This document shows positions 22,237 through 32,147 of a DNA stretch of 64,000 nucleotides, piece by piece. Source of the stretch: Allacma fusca (taxonomy: Eukaryota; Arthropoda; Collembola; Symphypleona; Sminthuridae); assembly GCA_947179485.1 (NCBI GenBank), contig OX359247.1, positions 56,207,131 through 56,271,130 of the forward strand, in the 5' to 3' direction. Made by a program: the position numbers and the translations under genes. The notes below the pieces were generated by a model, which was given only the letters and a program-made list of their open reading frames with translations, had not been told where the DNA came from and made no database searches. Position 1 is the stretch's first letter. Every line of letters begins with the position of its first letter.

Positions 22237-22842
22237 TTACGGGGTAAATGATGAAGCGGAGCTGATTGTTAATGTCGGCGAGTACGCTCTTGACATAACA
22301 GTACTTTGGTTATTTTCAGGTAAAATTGGGGTGGGTGTTCGTCTTTCTGCAATATACCTTGGAGACATCTCTCGGGAATATTGAGTTCGTCTGGGGCGAC
22401 GTGATCTTGTATTATAAGCAGGTCCAGTATAATTAGTATAGCCACGTTGTCGTCGTGGTGGACTATAATCTAAGTCTCTGTAATTATCAGGATCAGGTGA
22501 TGGTGAACGTGACACTGGCGGGGTTATTACCAGTGACATGAGTGGTGGTATGTTGAAGTTTTGCGGCGTGAGCGGGGGCTGTGCACGGCCATCCGTTCCT
22601 TCGCGAGTTATTATATTATAGGTAGTAGCGTTAGATGAATTATTTGATGTTTGCGAGTCCAATGGTACCACGGGAGGATAGGTGATCATTCTATCCGGGC
22701 GAGGTAAAATTGGGGCATCTGTTTGGGCAAAGATGGAACTTCCCAATTCACGGGCAGGGATGGGGTTTTTAATCAATAAAGGATAGTCTTCCATCCATCC
22801 ATCTGGCATTTGATTGTAGGGTCGTAAATGCTGTTGATGCAC
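22237..22842 (-). CDS. Integrase C-terminus and Pro-rich extension (frame-shifted)
   Basis: The frame begins in sequence typical of the C-terminal end of Ty3 integrases (HLRPYNQMPDGWMEDYPLLI) and overlaps the end of the integrase frame at 22769-22842 in another register. A one-base frame change near 22842-22860 therefore separates integrase from its natural end. It continues as a Pro/Arg/Ser-rich tail (SPSPDPDNYRDLDYSPPRRQ) without a known domain. Confidence 0.55.
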   Translation of the reverse strand: MHQQHLRPYNQMPDGWMEDYPLLIKNPIPARELGSSIFAQTDAPILPRPDRMITYPPVVPLDSQTSNNSSNATTYNIITREGTDGRAQPPLTPQNFNIPPLMSLVITPPVSRSPSPDPDNYRDLDYSPPRRQRGYTNYTGPAYNTRSRRPRRTQYSREMSPRYIAERRTPTPILPENNQSTVMSRAYSPTLTISSASSFTP

Positions 22843-23890
22843 ATTTTGTTCTTAAATTTGTATTTGCATAAGCAGGAACAACTTCATAAGAGGAATTCCC
22901 TAATATTTTAGAAATAATATAGGGGCCTTTGGTTCGCGGGTTTAAACCATCCTGGAGAGTGTCCACGAGGACCCAGTCTCCAATTTGATACGAGTGGCCT
23001 ACTCGATTCTCGTTGAAGGCTGCATCCCTCTGGATCTGCTTTTTCCGGGAGAGTTCCGCTGCAATTTTTAATGCTTCATTAATTTCATCTTGATTTTCCT
23101 CTGGAGATTTAGGAAGTATTGGGTTGGCGACTGGAGAAATTAAGTCAGCCTTGAGAAGAGGTTGTCTTCCGTGCACCAAATAATATGGTGAATATCGGGT
23201 AGCCTCATGTACTTTGATGTTATGCGAGAAAGCTGCTCTGTTAGCGAGAAAATCCCAAATATAATGTTTACTCGGGACGTCTAGAAATTTTCTCACGTAG
23301 GTCTTGATTTCGCGGTTACTGCGTTCCTCTATTCCGTTGAATTGAGGGGAATGGGACATGACCACTATGTGTTGAATGCCATGTTCATTTAAGCTGGCCT
23401 TGAACGTGACGCCGGTAAAATGGGTACCTCCGTCCGTAACTATTTTTCTGGGCCATCCGTGGGTGTAAATGACGTGTTCTTGGAGACGTTCCCAGGAGTT
23501 AAATGCTGTGGCCGTCTTAGTGGGTATTATAATCAAGTAGCGGGACGCGTAATCAATAATTACTAGTGCGTATTGATTACCTCGGGGAGTTTTGAACAGC
23601 GGACCAATATAATCCATAGCTATTGTGTCAAATAGCTTGGTGGGTGTTGGAATTGTTTCGCGTTTGCCCAGCGGGAATTTATTGCGGGCGTTTTCACGCT
23701 GGGAAATGTCACAGCATTTTATATATTTAAAAATATCATCACTCATGCGAGGCCAATAATATCTTGTTCGGATGAGCGAGCAGGTCTTATAAAAGCCTCC
23801 ATGACCTGCAGCGGGGTCGTCGTGCATAAGTTTCAGAATTTCACGGCGTAAAGGCAAAGGTACTACAAGCTTGTATGGAGAGGCGCTCAT
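22769..23890 (-). CDS. Ty3/gypsy integrase
   Basis: Catalyses insertion of the retrotransposon DNA. The N-terminal zinc-binding region has the two His (HDDPAAGHGG) but reads CCDIS where a C-x-x-C pair is expected, so the second Cys is apparently lost. The catalytic triad is present: Asp in MDYIGP, Asp in VTDGGTHF and Glu in GIEERSNREIK. The frame is open upstream of the first Met into the RT frame, offset by one base near 24050. That offset is either a mutation, a sequence error or a programmed shift. Confidence 0.88.
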   Translation of the reverse strand: MSASPYKLVVPLPLRREILKLMHDDPAAGHGGFYKTCSLIRTRYYWPRMSDDIFKYIKCCDISQRENARNKFPLGKRETIPTPTKLFDTIAMDYIGPLFKTPRGNQYALVIIDYASRYLIIIPTKTATAFNSWERLQEHVIYTHGWPRKIVTDGGTHFTGVTFKASLNEHGIQHIVVMSHSPQFNGIEERSNREIKTYVRKFLDVPSKHYIWDFLANRAAFSHNIKVHEATRYSPYYLVHGRQPLLKADLISPVANPILPKSPEENQDEINEALKIAAELSRKKQIQRDAAFNENRVGHSYQIGDWVLVDTLQDGLNPRTKGPYIISKILGNSSYEVVPAYANTNLRTKCASTAFTTLQSNARWMDGRLSFID

Positions 23891-24044
23891 GTTTGCATCA
23901 ATACGATATAATAATCCATGTAGTAGGCAGTAATTCTTTCCAAAAATATGCGGGTGTTCTGACGTATCTCCGTTTTTGTGCAGGTCTTGAATGATTTTGA
24001 GTAGTTTCGGGTCTTGTTTCTGTTTATCAGCAAATAGCGAGATG

Positions 24045-25652
24045 TTACCACCAACTGTGTTGTATTAGTTGGTCCTCTTTCCCAATGTCTTCTGGAGAGG
24101 AGCGGGCTATTGCATACCTTAGTTGTCGTATAGGATAGCGTGAAAGGCAGTCGACATGAAGCATAGTGGCTCCTTTTTGGTATTTAATTACCATTTCTTG
24201 GTCGGCAAACTCCAATGCCCAACGAGCGAGTTGGCCATGGGGGTCCTTCAAAGAGTTGAGGTATTGAAGGGCTTGATGGTCGGTTTTTATGTGGATCCTT
24301 TTTCCAAATATGTAGGGTCTGAATTTCCTTATAGCAAAAATAATTGCGAGAAGTTCTCTTTTGTGAGTTGAATATTTTTGCTCTTCTGGTGTTAATGAGC
24401 GGGACGCATATTCAATCGGGTGTAAAGATTTTCCCTCATCGATTGATTGCATGCAGATGGCTCCTATGCCAATGCCGGAGGCATCTGTATGGATGTGGAT
24501 TTCAGCAGCAGGGTTGTAGATTTGTAACACTGGTGATTTAGTTAGCGCTGATTTCAGGTGATTAAAGGCGTTATCGCATGCGGGTGTCCATTCAAAAATG
24601 GCATCTTTCCGTCGTAAATCCGAAATTGGTTTGGCTATTTTTCCATAATCTTGGACAAATCTTCGGAATTGTTCGCATAGACCTAGGAAGCAGCGAACGG
24701 CTTTGATGTTTGTTGTGACGGGAAATTTTTGTACGGCGTCGATTTTATCTTCAGGTACGCTGATTCCATTCAGGTCTATTCTCCAACCTAAATATCGGAT
24801 GGAGTTATAGCCGAAAAAACATTTTGAGATTTTAAAACGAAGTCCATATTCTTGACATCTAAGCAGGGCTAGTTGTAAGCGGGTCAATAATTCTTCGAAA
24901 GTTGTAGCAAAGACTAGGACGTCATCTATATAAACTAGGACCAGGAAATATTTAAGGTTTCCTAGTATATCGTCCATCATGGACTGAAATTCAGCGGGTG
25001 CATTCATGTAGCCGAAGGGGAGTCTATTAAACTCGAACTTCCCTTCTGGTGTTGTGAAAGCAAATTTCTTTCGGTCGGCGGGATGTACTTCGCGTTGTAG
25101 AAAGCCTTGGAGTGCGTCCATAAGGATGAACCATCGGGCTCCGTGCAGGCGGTCCAGTTGCTGCGGGATGTTGGGCAGTGGCCAGGTATTTTGAGATGCC
25201 ACTGTCTTATTGACCCATCGGAGGTCAATGCAGAACCGATGTTCGCCATTAGGCTTTTTAATTAATAATATGGGCGAGTTCCACGGGGAAGTTGATGGGG
25301 AGATGATTCCTGCGTCTAACATTTGGTCGTTATGTTGTTTCATGACAGTTTGTTCGAAGTCAGAAACTCGGTACTGTGCCTTGTACACAGGCGGGGAATC
25401 TCCAGTGTCAACGGTGACGTATTTGTATTTTAATTTGCCGAGTTCTGTTTCATTCCGGGCGAACCATGTTCTGAAAGAATTAATTTTGTCGAGCATCAAA
25501 TTCATTTGTTGTGGTGTCATAGCGGGTCCCATATTTATCTCATCCATGGTAAAAGGTGTTAATGAAGGTGAGTAGGGTTTATTATTGATATGTCCAATTA
25601 TAGGTGGGTACGGTGAGTTATTATTGTTATTGGTAGGTTCAGGGATTTCCAC
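24045..25652 (-). CDS. Ty3/gypsy reverse transcriptase and RNase H
   Basis: Copies the element RNA into DNA. The RT core shows SPWNSPILLIKKPNG, FCIDLRWVNK, a first-Asp motif (FILMDALQGF) and the catalytic YIDD box. RNase H follows with HTDASGIGIGA, an LLAIIFAIRKF Glu and KTDHQALQYL. The frame remains open upstream of 25652 to overlap the end of the protease frame at 25757 in the -1 register. This suggests translation by frameshift rather than from its own start. Confidence 0.93.
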   Translation of the reverse strand: MEIPEPTNNNNNSPYPPIIGHINNKPYSPSLTPFTMDEINMGPAMTPQQMNLMLDKINSFRTWFARNETELGKLKYKYVTVDTGDSPPVYKAQYRVSDFEQTVMKQHNDQMLDAGIISPSTSPWNSPILLIKKPNGEHRFCIDLRWVNKTVASQNTWPLPNIPQQLDRLHGARWFILMDALQGFLQREVHPADRKKFAFTTPEGKFEFNRLPFGYMNAPAEFQSMMDDILGNLKYFLVLVYIDDVLVFATTFEELLTRLQLALLRCQEYGLRFKISKCFFGYNSIRYLGWRIDLNGISVPEDKIDAVQKFPVTTNIKAVRCFLGLCEQFRRFVQDYGKIAKPISDLRRKDAIFEWTPACDNAFNHLKSALTKSPVLQIYNPAAEIHIHTDASGIGIGAICMQSIDEGKSLHPIEYASRSLTPEEQKYSTHKRELLAIIFAIRKFRPYIFGKRIHIKTDHQALQYLNSLKDPHGQLARWALEFADQEMVIKYQKGATMLHVDCLSRYPIRQLRYAIARSSPEDIGKEDQLIQHSWW

Positions 25653-25756
25653 TTCTTCTCCGTCAAACGGGTCATATTTTGCTATATTGCGGATGCGGGG
25701 AAGGGTAACCTTTCGGTTATGCGGGTTAAAAACTAACAGGTAAGCGCATTTGTCTT

Positions 25757-26647
25757 TTACTGTGACTCAATAATGGGCTCAAAGGTTCTTGCAGGAATTT
25801 CATAAGGGCGGGATGTATAGCAGGTAAAACGTTTAACTGATTGTGATGAGCTGGATCGGGATTCAGTATTAGTATTAGTCGAGTAGTCATTATCGGGTAT
25901 GTCAGTATCGGGTGGTTCAGTGTGAATTACTGAACGTGAGTCTGAAGCAGGATTTAATTCATATTTTCGGTGACCAAAATCCAGGTAGGATTTATGGTAT
26001 TCGAGAAAGTCTAATCCAATGATGAGTAAAGTTGAGGATTTTGGGACTATAGCGAAGTCAAACGAATGAAACTTGTTTTTAACTTCATAAAATAGCGAGG
26101 CGGTTTTATTATAGTAAACCACCGAGTTTTGTACGAATTGTCCTAATGCACGTCGTGCCCGGGTCTTGACATGTATAGCCTGGGGTGCTATACGTTCGAG
26201 TTCTTGAACCAAAGCTGGTGATATTGTTGAGATGGTAACCCCACTATCAAAAGATCCTTTGACATGGCAGCTGGAGTTAATTAATTTAATTGGACAGAAA
26301 AAATCTGCAGATTTCTGTTGGCAAGCTTCAAGCATTTTAAATTCTTTTGCTAATTCTAGCGGGGATTGGTACGTATGTACAGATCGGGAATCTGCACTCT
26401 GATTCCGAATTAGGTTTAGTCGAGTATTAATTTTAGGTTGAATAGGAATATGCGGGATTGAATCTTCGACTGATTGTGAGTACAATTTTTGATTCTGAAA
26501 TTCCAAATTAGGTTCTTGGTAATCATGAAAATGTTGAAAAAGAGAAAATGGATGCGAGGAGTTGTAAATTCCAGGATCCGGCAGAAGGTTTGGTGTGGTG
26601 TGTTGATCCCGAGTCAACTCACCTATGCGTTTTCCGAAGGAAACCAT
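25757..26647 (-). CDS. Ty3/gypsy aspartic protease region
   Basis: A 296-codon frame overlapping the end of gag by 25 bases in the -1 register. It has a retropepsin signature, FDSGVTIS, and a later IIGLDFL motif that matches the second conserved block of retropepsins. The active-site triplet is D-S-G. The segment before it is a Gln/His-rich linker. It matures the Gag and Pol polyproteins. Confidence 0.8.
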   Translation of the reverse strand: MVSFGKRIGELTRDQHTTPNLLPDPGIYNSSHPFSLFQHFHDYQEPNLEFQNQKLYSQSVEDSIPHIPIQPKINTRLNLIRNQSADSRSVHTYQSPLELAKEFKMLEACQQKSADFFCPIKLINSSCHVKGSFDSGVTISTISPALVQELERIAPQAIHVKTRARRALGQFVQNSVVYYNKTASLFYEVKNKFHSFDFAIVPKSSTLLIIGLDFLEYHKSYLDFGHRKYELNPASDSRSVIHTEPPDTDIPDNDYSTNTNTESRSSSSQSVKRFTCYTSRPYEIPARTFEPIIESQ

Positions 26648-27948
26648 GTAAGTTGAGGTTGTCTGGCAGGAGCTGGTTGTGATGTGGTTGTCGGTGGTGC
26701 TAATCGGGCACTCAAGTTGAGAACCGCTGCCTCCAGGGCTCGAATATTAGGTTGATTATTACGATTGGGGTTTCCTCGGGGAGCATTGTTGTTGTTATGT
26801 TGTAAGCAAGGATTCTGCTGATTAGGATTTTGATTTTGATTTCCTTGTGGGCAATTCTGATTAGGAAAGCGAGGGTTGTTATTGTGTGGTCTGTCATTTT
26901 GTTGTTGGTTTCGAGGGTTCTGATTATTGAACTGCCGTGGTTGGTGAAAGTTTTGATTCCCGTTGCGGTCATTTCCTCGAGGATGTAGATTTTGATTTCG
27001 CCTCTCACCATTTCTAGGTTGAATGGGAGGTAGTCCATCTCGGAGTCGGTAACAGACCCCGGCGTGATGGCCTTTCTTCTGACAATATTGACAGGTCATT
27101 GGCGAGTTCATTCTTACAGCTGCGGATGCTTCCGACTTATTACTGGCAGGTTTAGTTGTTGAGGAGTCTTTAGGTGGTCTTTTTGAGACGGTACAACCGG
27201 GTTCGGCGTACTTACCATCAGGAAAATCGATTGTAAGGCGTTCCTTCAGGCGGGTTTCAAATTCTGGTAGTGAGCGATTTTGTTCATTTGCAAAATGCTT
27301 GCGGAGATTTCCGGGAAGTTTTCTTCGGAGATTTTCTACGACTTCGGTGGACGACCAGGTCGGATCAATGCGGTAACATATCTTGACGAGTTTGGTGACA
27401 AACTCATGAGCGTCCATCCCGGTCTTTAAGGTAAAAAGGTCATAGTCGTCTTTGGCGTCGCGGCGCTGGACGACATCGTCAAATTGTTTTAAAAATGAAT
27501 CCTTAAAGTAGGTCCATATATTTTCGGGAGTTTCTTTAGCATCCAATCTGCGGCGGACTTTGGGTTGGATTGTTGAAAACCAGTCCTTAACGTCTTGATT
27601 GGAGCGGGCATCGAAAACGTAATGAAAAACTTGCAGGAAATAATCCAGTGGAAGATTCAGATTTTCACGTTGCGAGTAAAAGGTTGTAATATAATCGCGA
27701 GCATTTTCAACTCCATTATAAGGGGAGATGCGGGTTTTCAGTTTCTTAAAATTGTCGTCGTTTCGGTCTTGAACTGAGCGTCCGAATAATTTTAATCCGG
27801 GTAGCATCTTTTCGAATGAGTCAATTTGTTTTTGCAGGTCGTTGACCTGAGACTTCTGTAAGTCTTGTTCATCTTGATGAGTTTTGCGGGCGTTGACTAA
27901 TTCTTGTTTTAGTGCAGCGATTTCGGCTTGTAAATTGTCGTGCGACAT
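26623..27948 (-). CDS. Ty3/gypsy Gag (441 aa)
   Basis: Structural protein of the virus-like particle. It has an N-terminal coiled coil (Leu/Gln/Lys-rich, residues 5-50) and a capsid-like helical region (YFKDSFLKQFDDVVQRRDAK...HEFVTKLVKICY). A CCHC zinc knuckle, C-Q-Y-C-x4-H-x4-C, lies near residue 285, followed by an Asn/Gln/Pro-rich low-complexity tail. It begins at ATG 27948 and the protease frame overlaps its end. Confidence 0.9.
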   Translation of the reverse strand: MSHDNLQAEIAALKQELVNARKTHQDEQDLQKSQVNDLQKQIDSFEKMLPGLKLFGRSVQDRNDDNFKKLKTRISPYNGVENARDYITTFYSQRENLNLPLDYFLQVFHYVFDARSNQDVKDWFSTIQPKVRRRLDAKETPENIWTYFKDSFLKQFDDVVQRRDAKDDYDLFTLKTGMDAHEFVTKLVKICYRIDPTWSSTEVVENLRRKLPGNLRKHFANEQNRSLPEFETRLKERLTIDFPDGKYAEPGCTVSKRPPKDSSTTKPASNKSEASAAVRMNSPMTCQYCQKKGHHAGVCYRLRDGLPPIQPRNGERRNQNLHPRGNDRNGNQNFHQPRQFNNQNPRNQQQNDRPHNNNPRFPNQNCPQGNQNQNPNQQNPCLQHNNNNAPRGNPNRNNQPNIRALEAAVLNLSARLAPPTTTSQPAPARQPQLTWFPSENA

Positions 27949-28665
27949 TTTGATGAAATTTGGAGGGATGACGGGTAATGGAAATGGAATGCGGGAGAAT
28001 AATCCAATGCAGGAATAATGAATAGATAATTTAGATTACCGGATTGGAAGGTAGGACTACGTGAAAATCCGGGACTGGTATACCAACATCATCCTTGGGT
28101 AAAAACGTCTAATTTTGTTGAAAATCGAAATGCGAGTTTCCAGAATCGGGTGAAAATGTATTTGTGGGATGAATTATCATCAGTTTAGGGTTGTCCAATG
28201 TTTGAAAGCGGGATTAAAATGGATGAAAATTGACATCAGAGCGAAAAAATCATCAGCCGTCGTCCTAGGGTTATAGTATGGGAACCTGGGCCTTGGCTGA
28301 AGTCCGTCCTATCCAGTATGGGTTGAGCCGAAAAAAACGGTCAATTTTGTTGAAAATGGTTGAAAAAGTTCGAGAATTTCACTTAGTCTCGGTAGAATAA
28401 GTAGTTTAGGTTGTAGGAAAATTGTTAATTAGTAGTAAAGTCACTAGGTTTAAATGTAGGAAAGTGAAAATCACTTGAGTTCACACAAAGGAAGTACTTA
28501 TGTGTGTTGGTGTTGTGTTCAGTTTTCAACCGTCACTTTTTCAAGTCTTATATATTTAAAGTTATTTTACGCGGTTTTCACGTGAAAATTAAAATAGTTT
28601 TTGCACTTTGAGTGTATTTATTCACTTATTTCACAGACTTCGGGTATTTTTAGGGCCTCCACCAA
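27949..28665 (-). other. 5' leader of the Ty3/gypsy element
   Basis: About 700 bases without open frames between the 5' LTR and the gag start. The first bases after the LTR (TTGGTGGAGGCCC on the minus strand) fit a tRNA primer-binding site beginning TGG. The matching tRNA was not identified. Confidence 0.6.
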
Positions 28666-29014
28666 TGTGACATACCTATTTGGGGGAATTAGTGTATGTA
28701 CACATATGAGCCTGTGTGCCTATGATTATACATGAACGTAGATTCAGCAAGCTATGAGAGGGGAATCTGTAATAAATGATATGGTTAAGCAGGGCAGTTT
28801 ATAATGTAGGTATTTATTATGTAACACTTGAGAGATGATGTTTACACTAGGGCGAGGACACACAGACTGAGGATTCAGCTGTGAGCTGGGCTTATATACC
28901 CAGCATTTTACCTACGAGGAGCGGGTAGCGAGGGAGTAAGATTATTAGGTGGCGAGTAACAATAAGCAGGTTATTATATACACTTATATAACTAAGGATT
29001 ACATGTATGCCACA
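28666..29014 (-). repeat. 5' LTR of the Ty3/gypsy element (349 bp)
   Basis: Partner of 16333-16681, with 4 mismatches in 349. In the minus orientation this LTR drives transcription of the element. It abuts the N-terminal exon fragment of the broken SNTX-like/GTPase gene at 29015. Confidence 0.95.
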
Positions 29015-29181
29015 GTGTCGGAGAAATGATTGTCCGTACAATATATGGCAGATTCCGGGGCCCCGCCCTTCAGAATGGAAATGTCACAAAACTTGTCGCA
29101 CCGGGCGTCGTACAGGTCCCCGAGTTTCGCCACCCTGCCTAGAGCAGCTCTTGTAATGGTACGCAACTCCATATTGTCCAA
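29015..29181 (-). pseudogene. SNTX-like/GTPase paralogue 1, 5' part of exon 1
   Basis: Encodes the first 50 or so residues. The stretch RAALGRVAKLGDLYDARCDK is nearly the same as the sister's start at 57715, including the SNTX-family hallmark A-L-G-x7-G-x-L-Y-D-x-R. By alignment the authentic start is the second ATG (29172); a further ATG lies three codons upstream. The reading frame is cut inside SDT by the Ty3 insertion and resumes at 16332. The 5' flank (GGATTTAATCCAAAA) resembles that of the sister (GATTTTAATCTAAAA), so the two genes share an ancestral leader. Confidence 0.85.
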
Positions 29182-29788
29182 GTTTTGGATTAAATCCTGA
29201 CAAAATAATAATTTTCACATTATGGCTACGAATTGAAAGGACTTGAAGTGGGTATCTACGATATGTGTACCTAACTCCCTAAAAGGAAATGTTCCTATAT
29301 AAACGATGTCAAGTCCCAATATACGATACGTGATCCCAAAAACATTAATGATGGCCAGTTTAGGGCCACGCAGAAAGAGCACACGTTTCCTGCCTAAACT
29401 AACCTAAGTCTCACGGACTTCAAGGACACTACAAGATTGATTCCGAGACTTCATTAAATTGAATGGGAACATTCAATTATGTTTCAGGGCTAGTCAGTTA
29501 TTATTAAAAGCATATATTTATTAGGTAAAATATTTTTCAGTACGTCGGAAATAGTGGGTTGGGACAAGATATCTTATTCCTGGGCCAGTTACTGTATTTG
29601 ATATAAGTGAAAGTGTGAGTTGGGACCAGAAACCATATATTGACTGCATTTTGGGGACAGATATCGTAGTACAAAACCCTTTAACTAAAGCTCACATTTA
29701 AACATACATCGCATTGTAAAATAACAAAATAATGTCCCATATTTACCCTGTATCTATAAACAAAACGACACTACAGATATGTATAGTG

Positions 29789-29820
29789 TTTATACATATC
29801 TATATATAGATATGTATAAA
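29789..29820. repeat. Perfect 32-bp palindrome
   Basis: TTTATACATATCTATA is followed directly by its own reverse complement. It is AT-only except for two C/G pairs per arm and has no spacer. Confidence 0.9.
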
Positions 29821-31090
29821 TACTACAAATGCTTGTGACCACAGTGACCAGAACCAGGGTCAAGGAAATAAATTTCGGTATTGTATCGTAAGTACGGTCT
29901 TTAGCCTTATTGTTAGCCTTTTACAATTACAAAATTATACTTACCACTGCCACTTCTTCCGTTTAGACTTTAGACGATCCCTGTTGCGAACTTTCCCTTC
30001 AACTGACGATTAAACAATTTCACAAAATTCAGAAAATAACAATTTATCTATTATTGTTCTTGTTCTGGTACAAGTGACAAGAACAAATTGTCCCAAATTT
30101 TGTTCGAATTATTAAATTGGCTAATTGCGAGATTAACGTTTGTGCCGGATATCATTCACCGAAATTTTAATTTGAACTTCAAAGTTGTTTGGAATCCCAC
30201 TTCGAACTCAAGCATGGCTCAAGTGTAACTTGAGGCTTCAGTTTGAAGTTTAGATCATTTTGCTGTAAAAATTGCATGAACTTACAATTAGTTAATTTTG
30301 CCTGTAGTGAAAGTACATGTACCTAGATCATTTTGGCATCATATACTAATTACAGGAATCGAAATGCACCTAGATCATTTTGCCTCTTCACCAACGATAC
30401 GCTTTTAACGTACACGTAGTAAGTATATACAATATACGTATAATAATTATTCATTACATATTGATTATTGTTCCAAATTCTACTTAAATTGTAACTCCTT
30501 GGAACCTTTCGCGGAGGAAAAATCTTGAAACAAAACAGGAACAATTTAAAACCATTATTTAAACAATAACCTCTTTCAGTGTCTCTGCGCTCAAAACCGC
30601 TAGTCCCTCAATTGGAAATCAAGCAAGCTTACAATTAGCCAGTCAAGGTCAACTTATTTCTTATATAAGGTCTACCCTTGGTGAAGAGACCAAATGAAGG
30701 GCTGGATGCACTTCGAATTACAAGCGAAGTCATATGTTCCTGCAGTTTTCGCTAAAAAGTAAAATGGTCTAAACCCGTTTTAATTGTAGCTCCATCGACT
30801 ATACGTGTGGTAACGTGTACTTATGGGCAATCTGCTGTCGTTATTCTCTGTGCCCCGTACTCACTCTATTTATAAAGAGCACAGAGCTTCCAGGAATAAT
30901 TGACAATAAATCTTGATCGGCATGAAAGGGTAAAAAATGAAACTCGTCTCCTTAAACCAAGTGCAGGACAATCACTGAAATTCCAACTATATTTGGAGGT
31001 CTTCAGAGATAGGTTCTCACAATCAGTTTTGTAGCCGGTGATTTTCGTATTAACCGGTTTCCTATGTCCTTATTATTTTTGAAGCGACTT

Positions 31091-31156
31091 TTGTCTGTGA
31101 ACTATTTAATTTTGGGAAACCTGTTGTCTGTGAACTATTTAATTTTGGGAAACCTG
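31091..31156 (+). repeat. 33-bp tandem duplication
   Basis: Two identical copies of the unit starting TTGTCTGTGAACTATTTAAT and ending GGGAAACCTG, followed by the first six bases of a third. Confidence 0.95.
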
Positions 31157-32147
31157 TTGTCTTGTACTATAGTTATTTGAGTTTGTGAAAATAGCTAATT
31201 TACTTGTAAATTACTAGCAATGTAGTAATTGTCCACACAAGAGGTTTTCAGAAAGTCTGTTGATGGGAATTTGGATAAATCCTTCGCCATAACCCGACGT
31301 CAGCAATTCTTCTCAGCTTCTGATGGTGACTGACAATAAGACGATTAAGACACTTTTAAATGAAGAAGTGTGTGTGTGTGTAGTCACAGCCCGTAAAATT
31401 TTAAGGATTCCCGTGGGTGGTATATAGGGATATTACAGTTGATTCTCTGAATAATGACACCCAACCCCAAGTAGTATAAAATGTTTTGTCACCATAACGT
31501 CAGCCTAGGTATATTTATTGCTAGCATTAAGAGCACATGCTTATTGCTACATATTATTTAAAGAGAAAATCTCACAATGCCACAAAATACTACCATATAA
31601 ATTCATTAGCCATCAGGCATCAGGCTGCCAATAGTGCCAATGCCAATGAGACCTGAGAGTATAACCTGAGACACAGAAGGGGAAGTTGTTACGCATTGCA
31701 CACACAGAGTCCACGATACTCAGTGCACTGTATTGATTAAACTGTGTTTAAATGTGAACGTGTGCAAGGGACGCATCTATTCCTAATGTGCAACGGCAGA
31801 GTGGAAGTGGAAACGTTTTACAATCGTTATTTTCGTTCTTCTTTAGAACTTACTGGATGTAATGATAAAATTAAAATTCCTTGCGTTTTTACAGTCTCAC
31901 AATCAGTAACACATGTACATTTCGTACTGAGTGTTTCATATAATTATATGTAACTAGCAATGCTCAGCCAGCTATACTGCTGGATTCGAAAGGTTTCATT
32001 TCATAGTTTGTTCTTGTTGGGGAACGTGTACAAATTATGTTATCAAAATAGTGGGTGGGTGGCTTTGAAGTTCTATGACACGAGATGACAGAGTCCATGG
32101 GTCTCTACCCTATTGTATGACATGTGCCCAATGTCATCTATTCTTTA

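Larger units (their letters stand above)
16333..29014 (-). mobile_element. Ty3/gypsy LTR retrotransposon inserted in an exon, TSD GTGT
   Basis: A full-length LTR element in minus orientation with 349-bp LTRs, gag, protease, reverse transcriptase/RNase H, integrase and a long extra 3' coding region. The 4-bp duplication GTGT is at 16329-16332 and 29015-29018. The intact paralogue has a single GTGT at the same place (57558-57561), which is the empty site. The LTRs differ at only 4 of 349 positions by my count, so insertion is recent. Inside, a hAT element (17611-19947) and an assembly gap (20343-20542) interrupt it. Several frame changes separate the coding blocks. The tract after the 5' LTR starts TTGGTGGAGGCCC, a likely primer-binding site. 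A GTGTGGGGG purine tract precedes the 3' LTR. Confidence 0.95.
29182..32142. other. Intergenic, no gene recognised
   Basis: AT-rich sequence upstream of paralogue 1. It holds a perfect 32-bp palindrome (29789-29820), a 33-bp tandem duplication (31091-31156) and a short (GT)n run near 31370. No conserved coding frame is seen on either strand. Confidence 0.6.
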
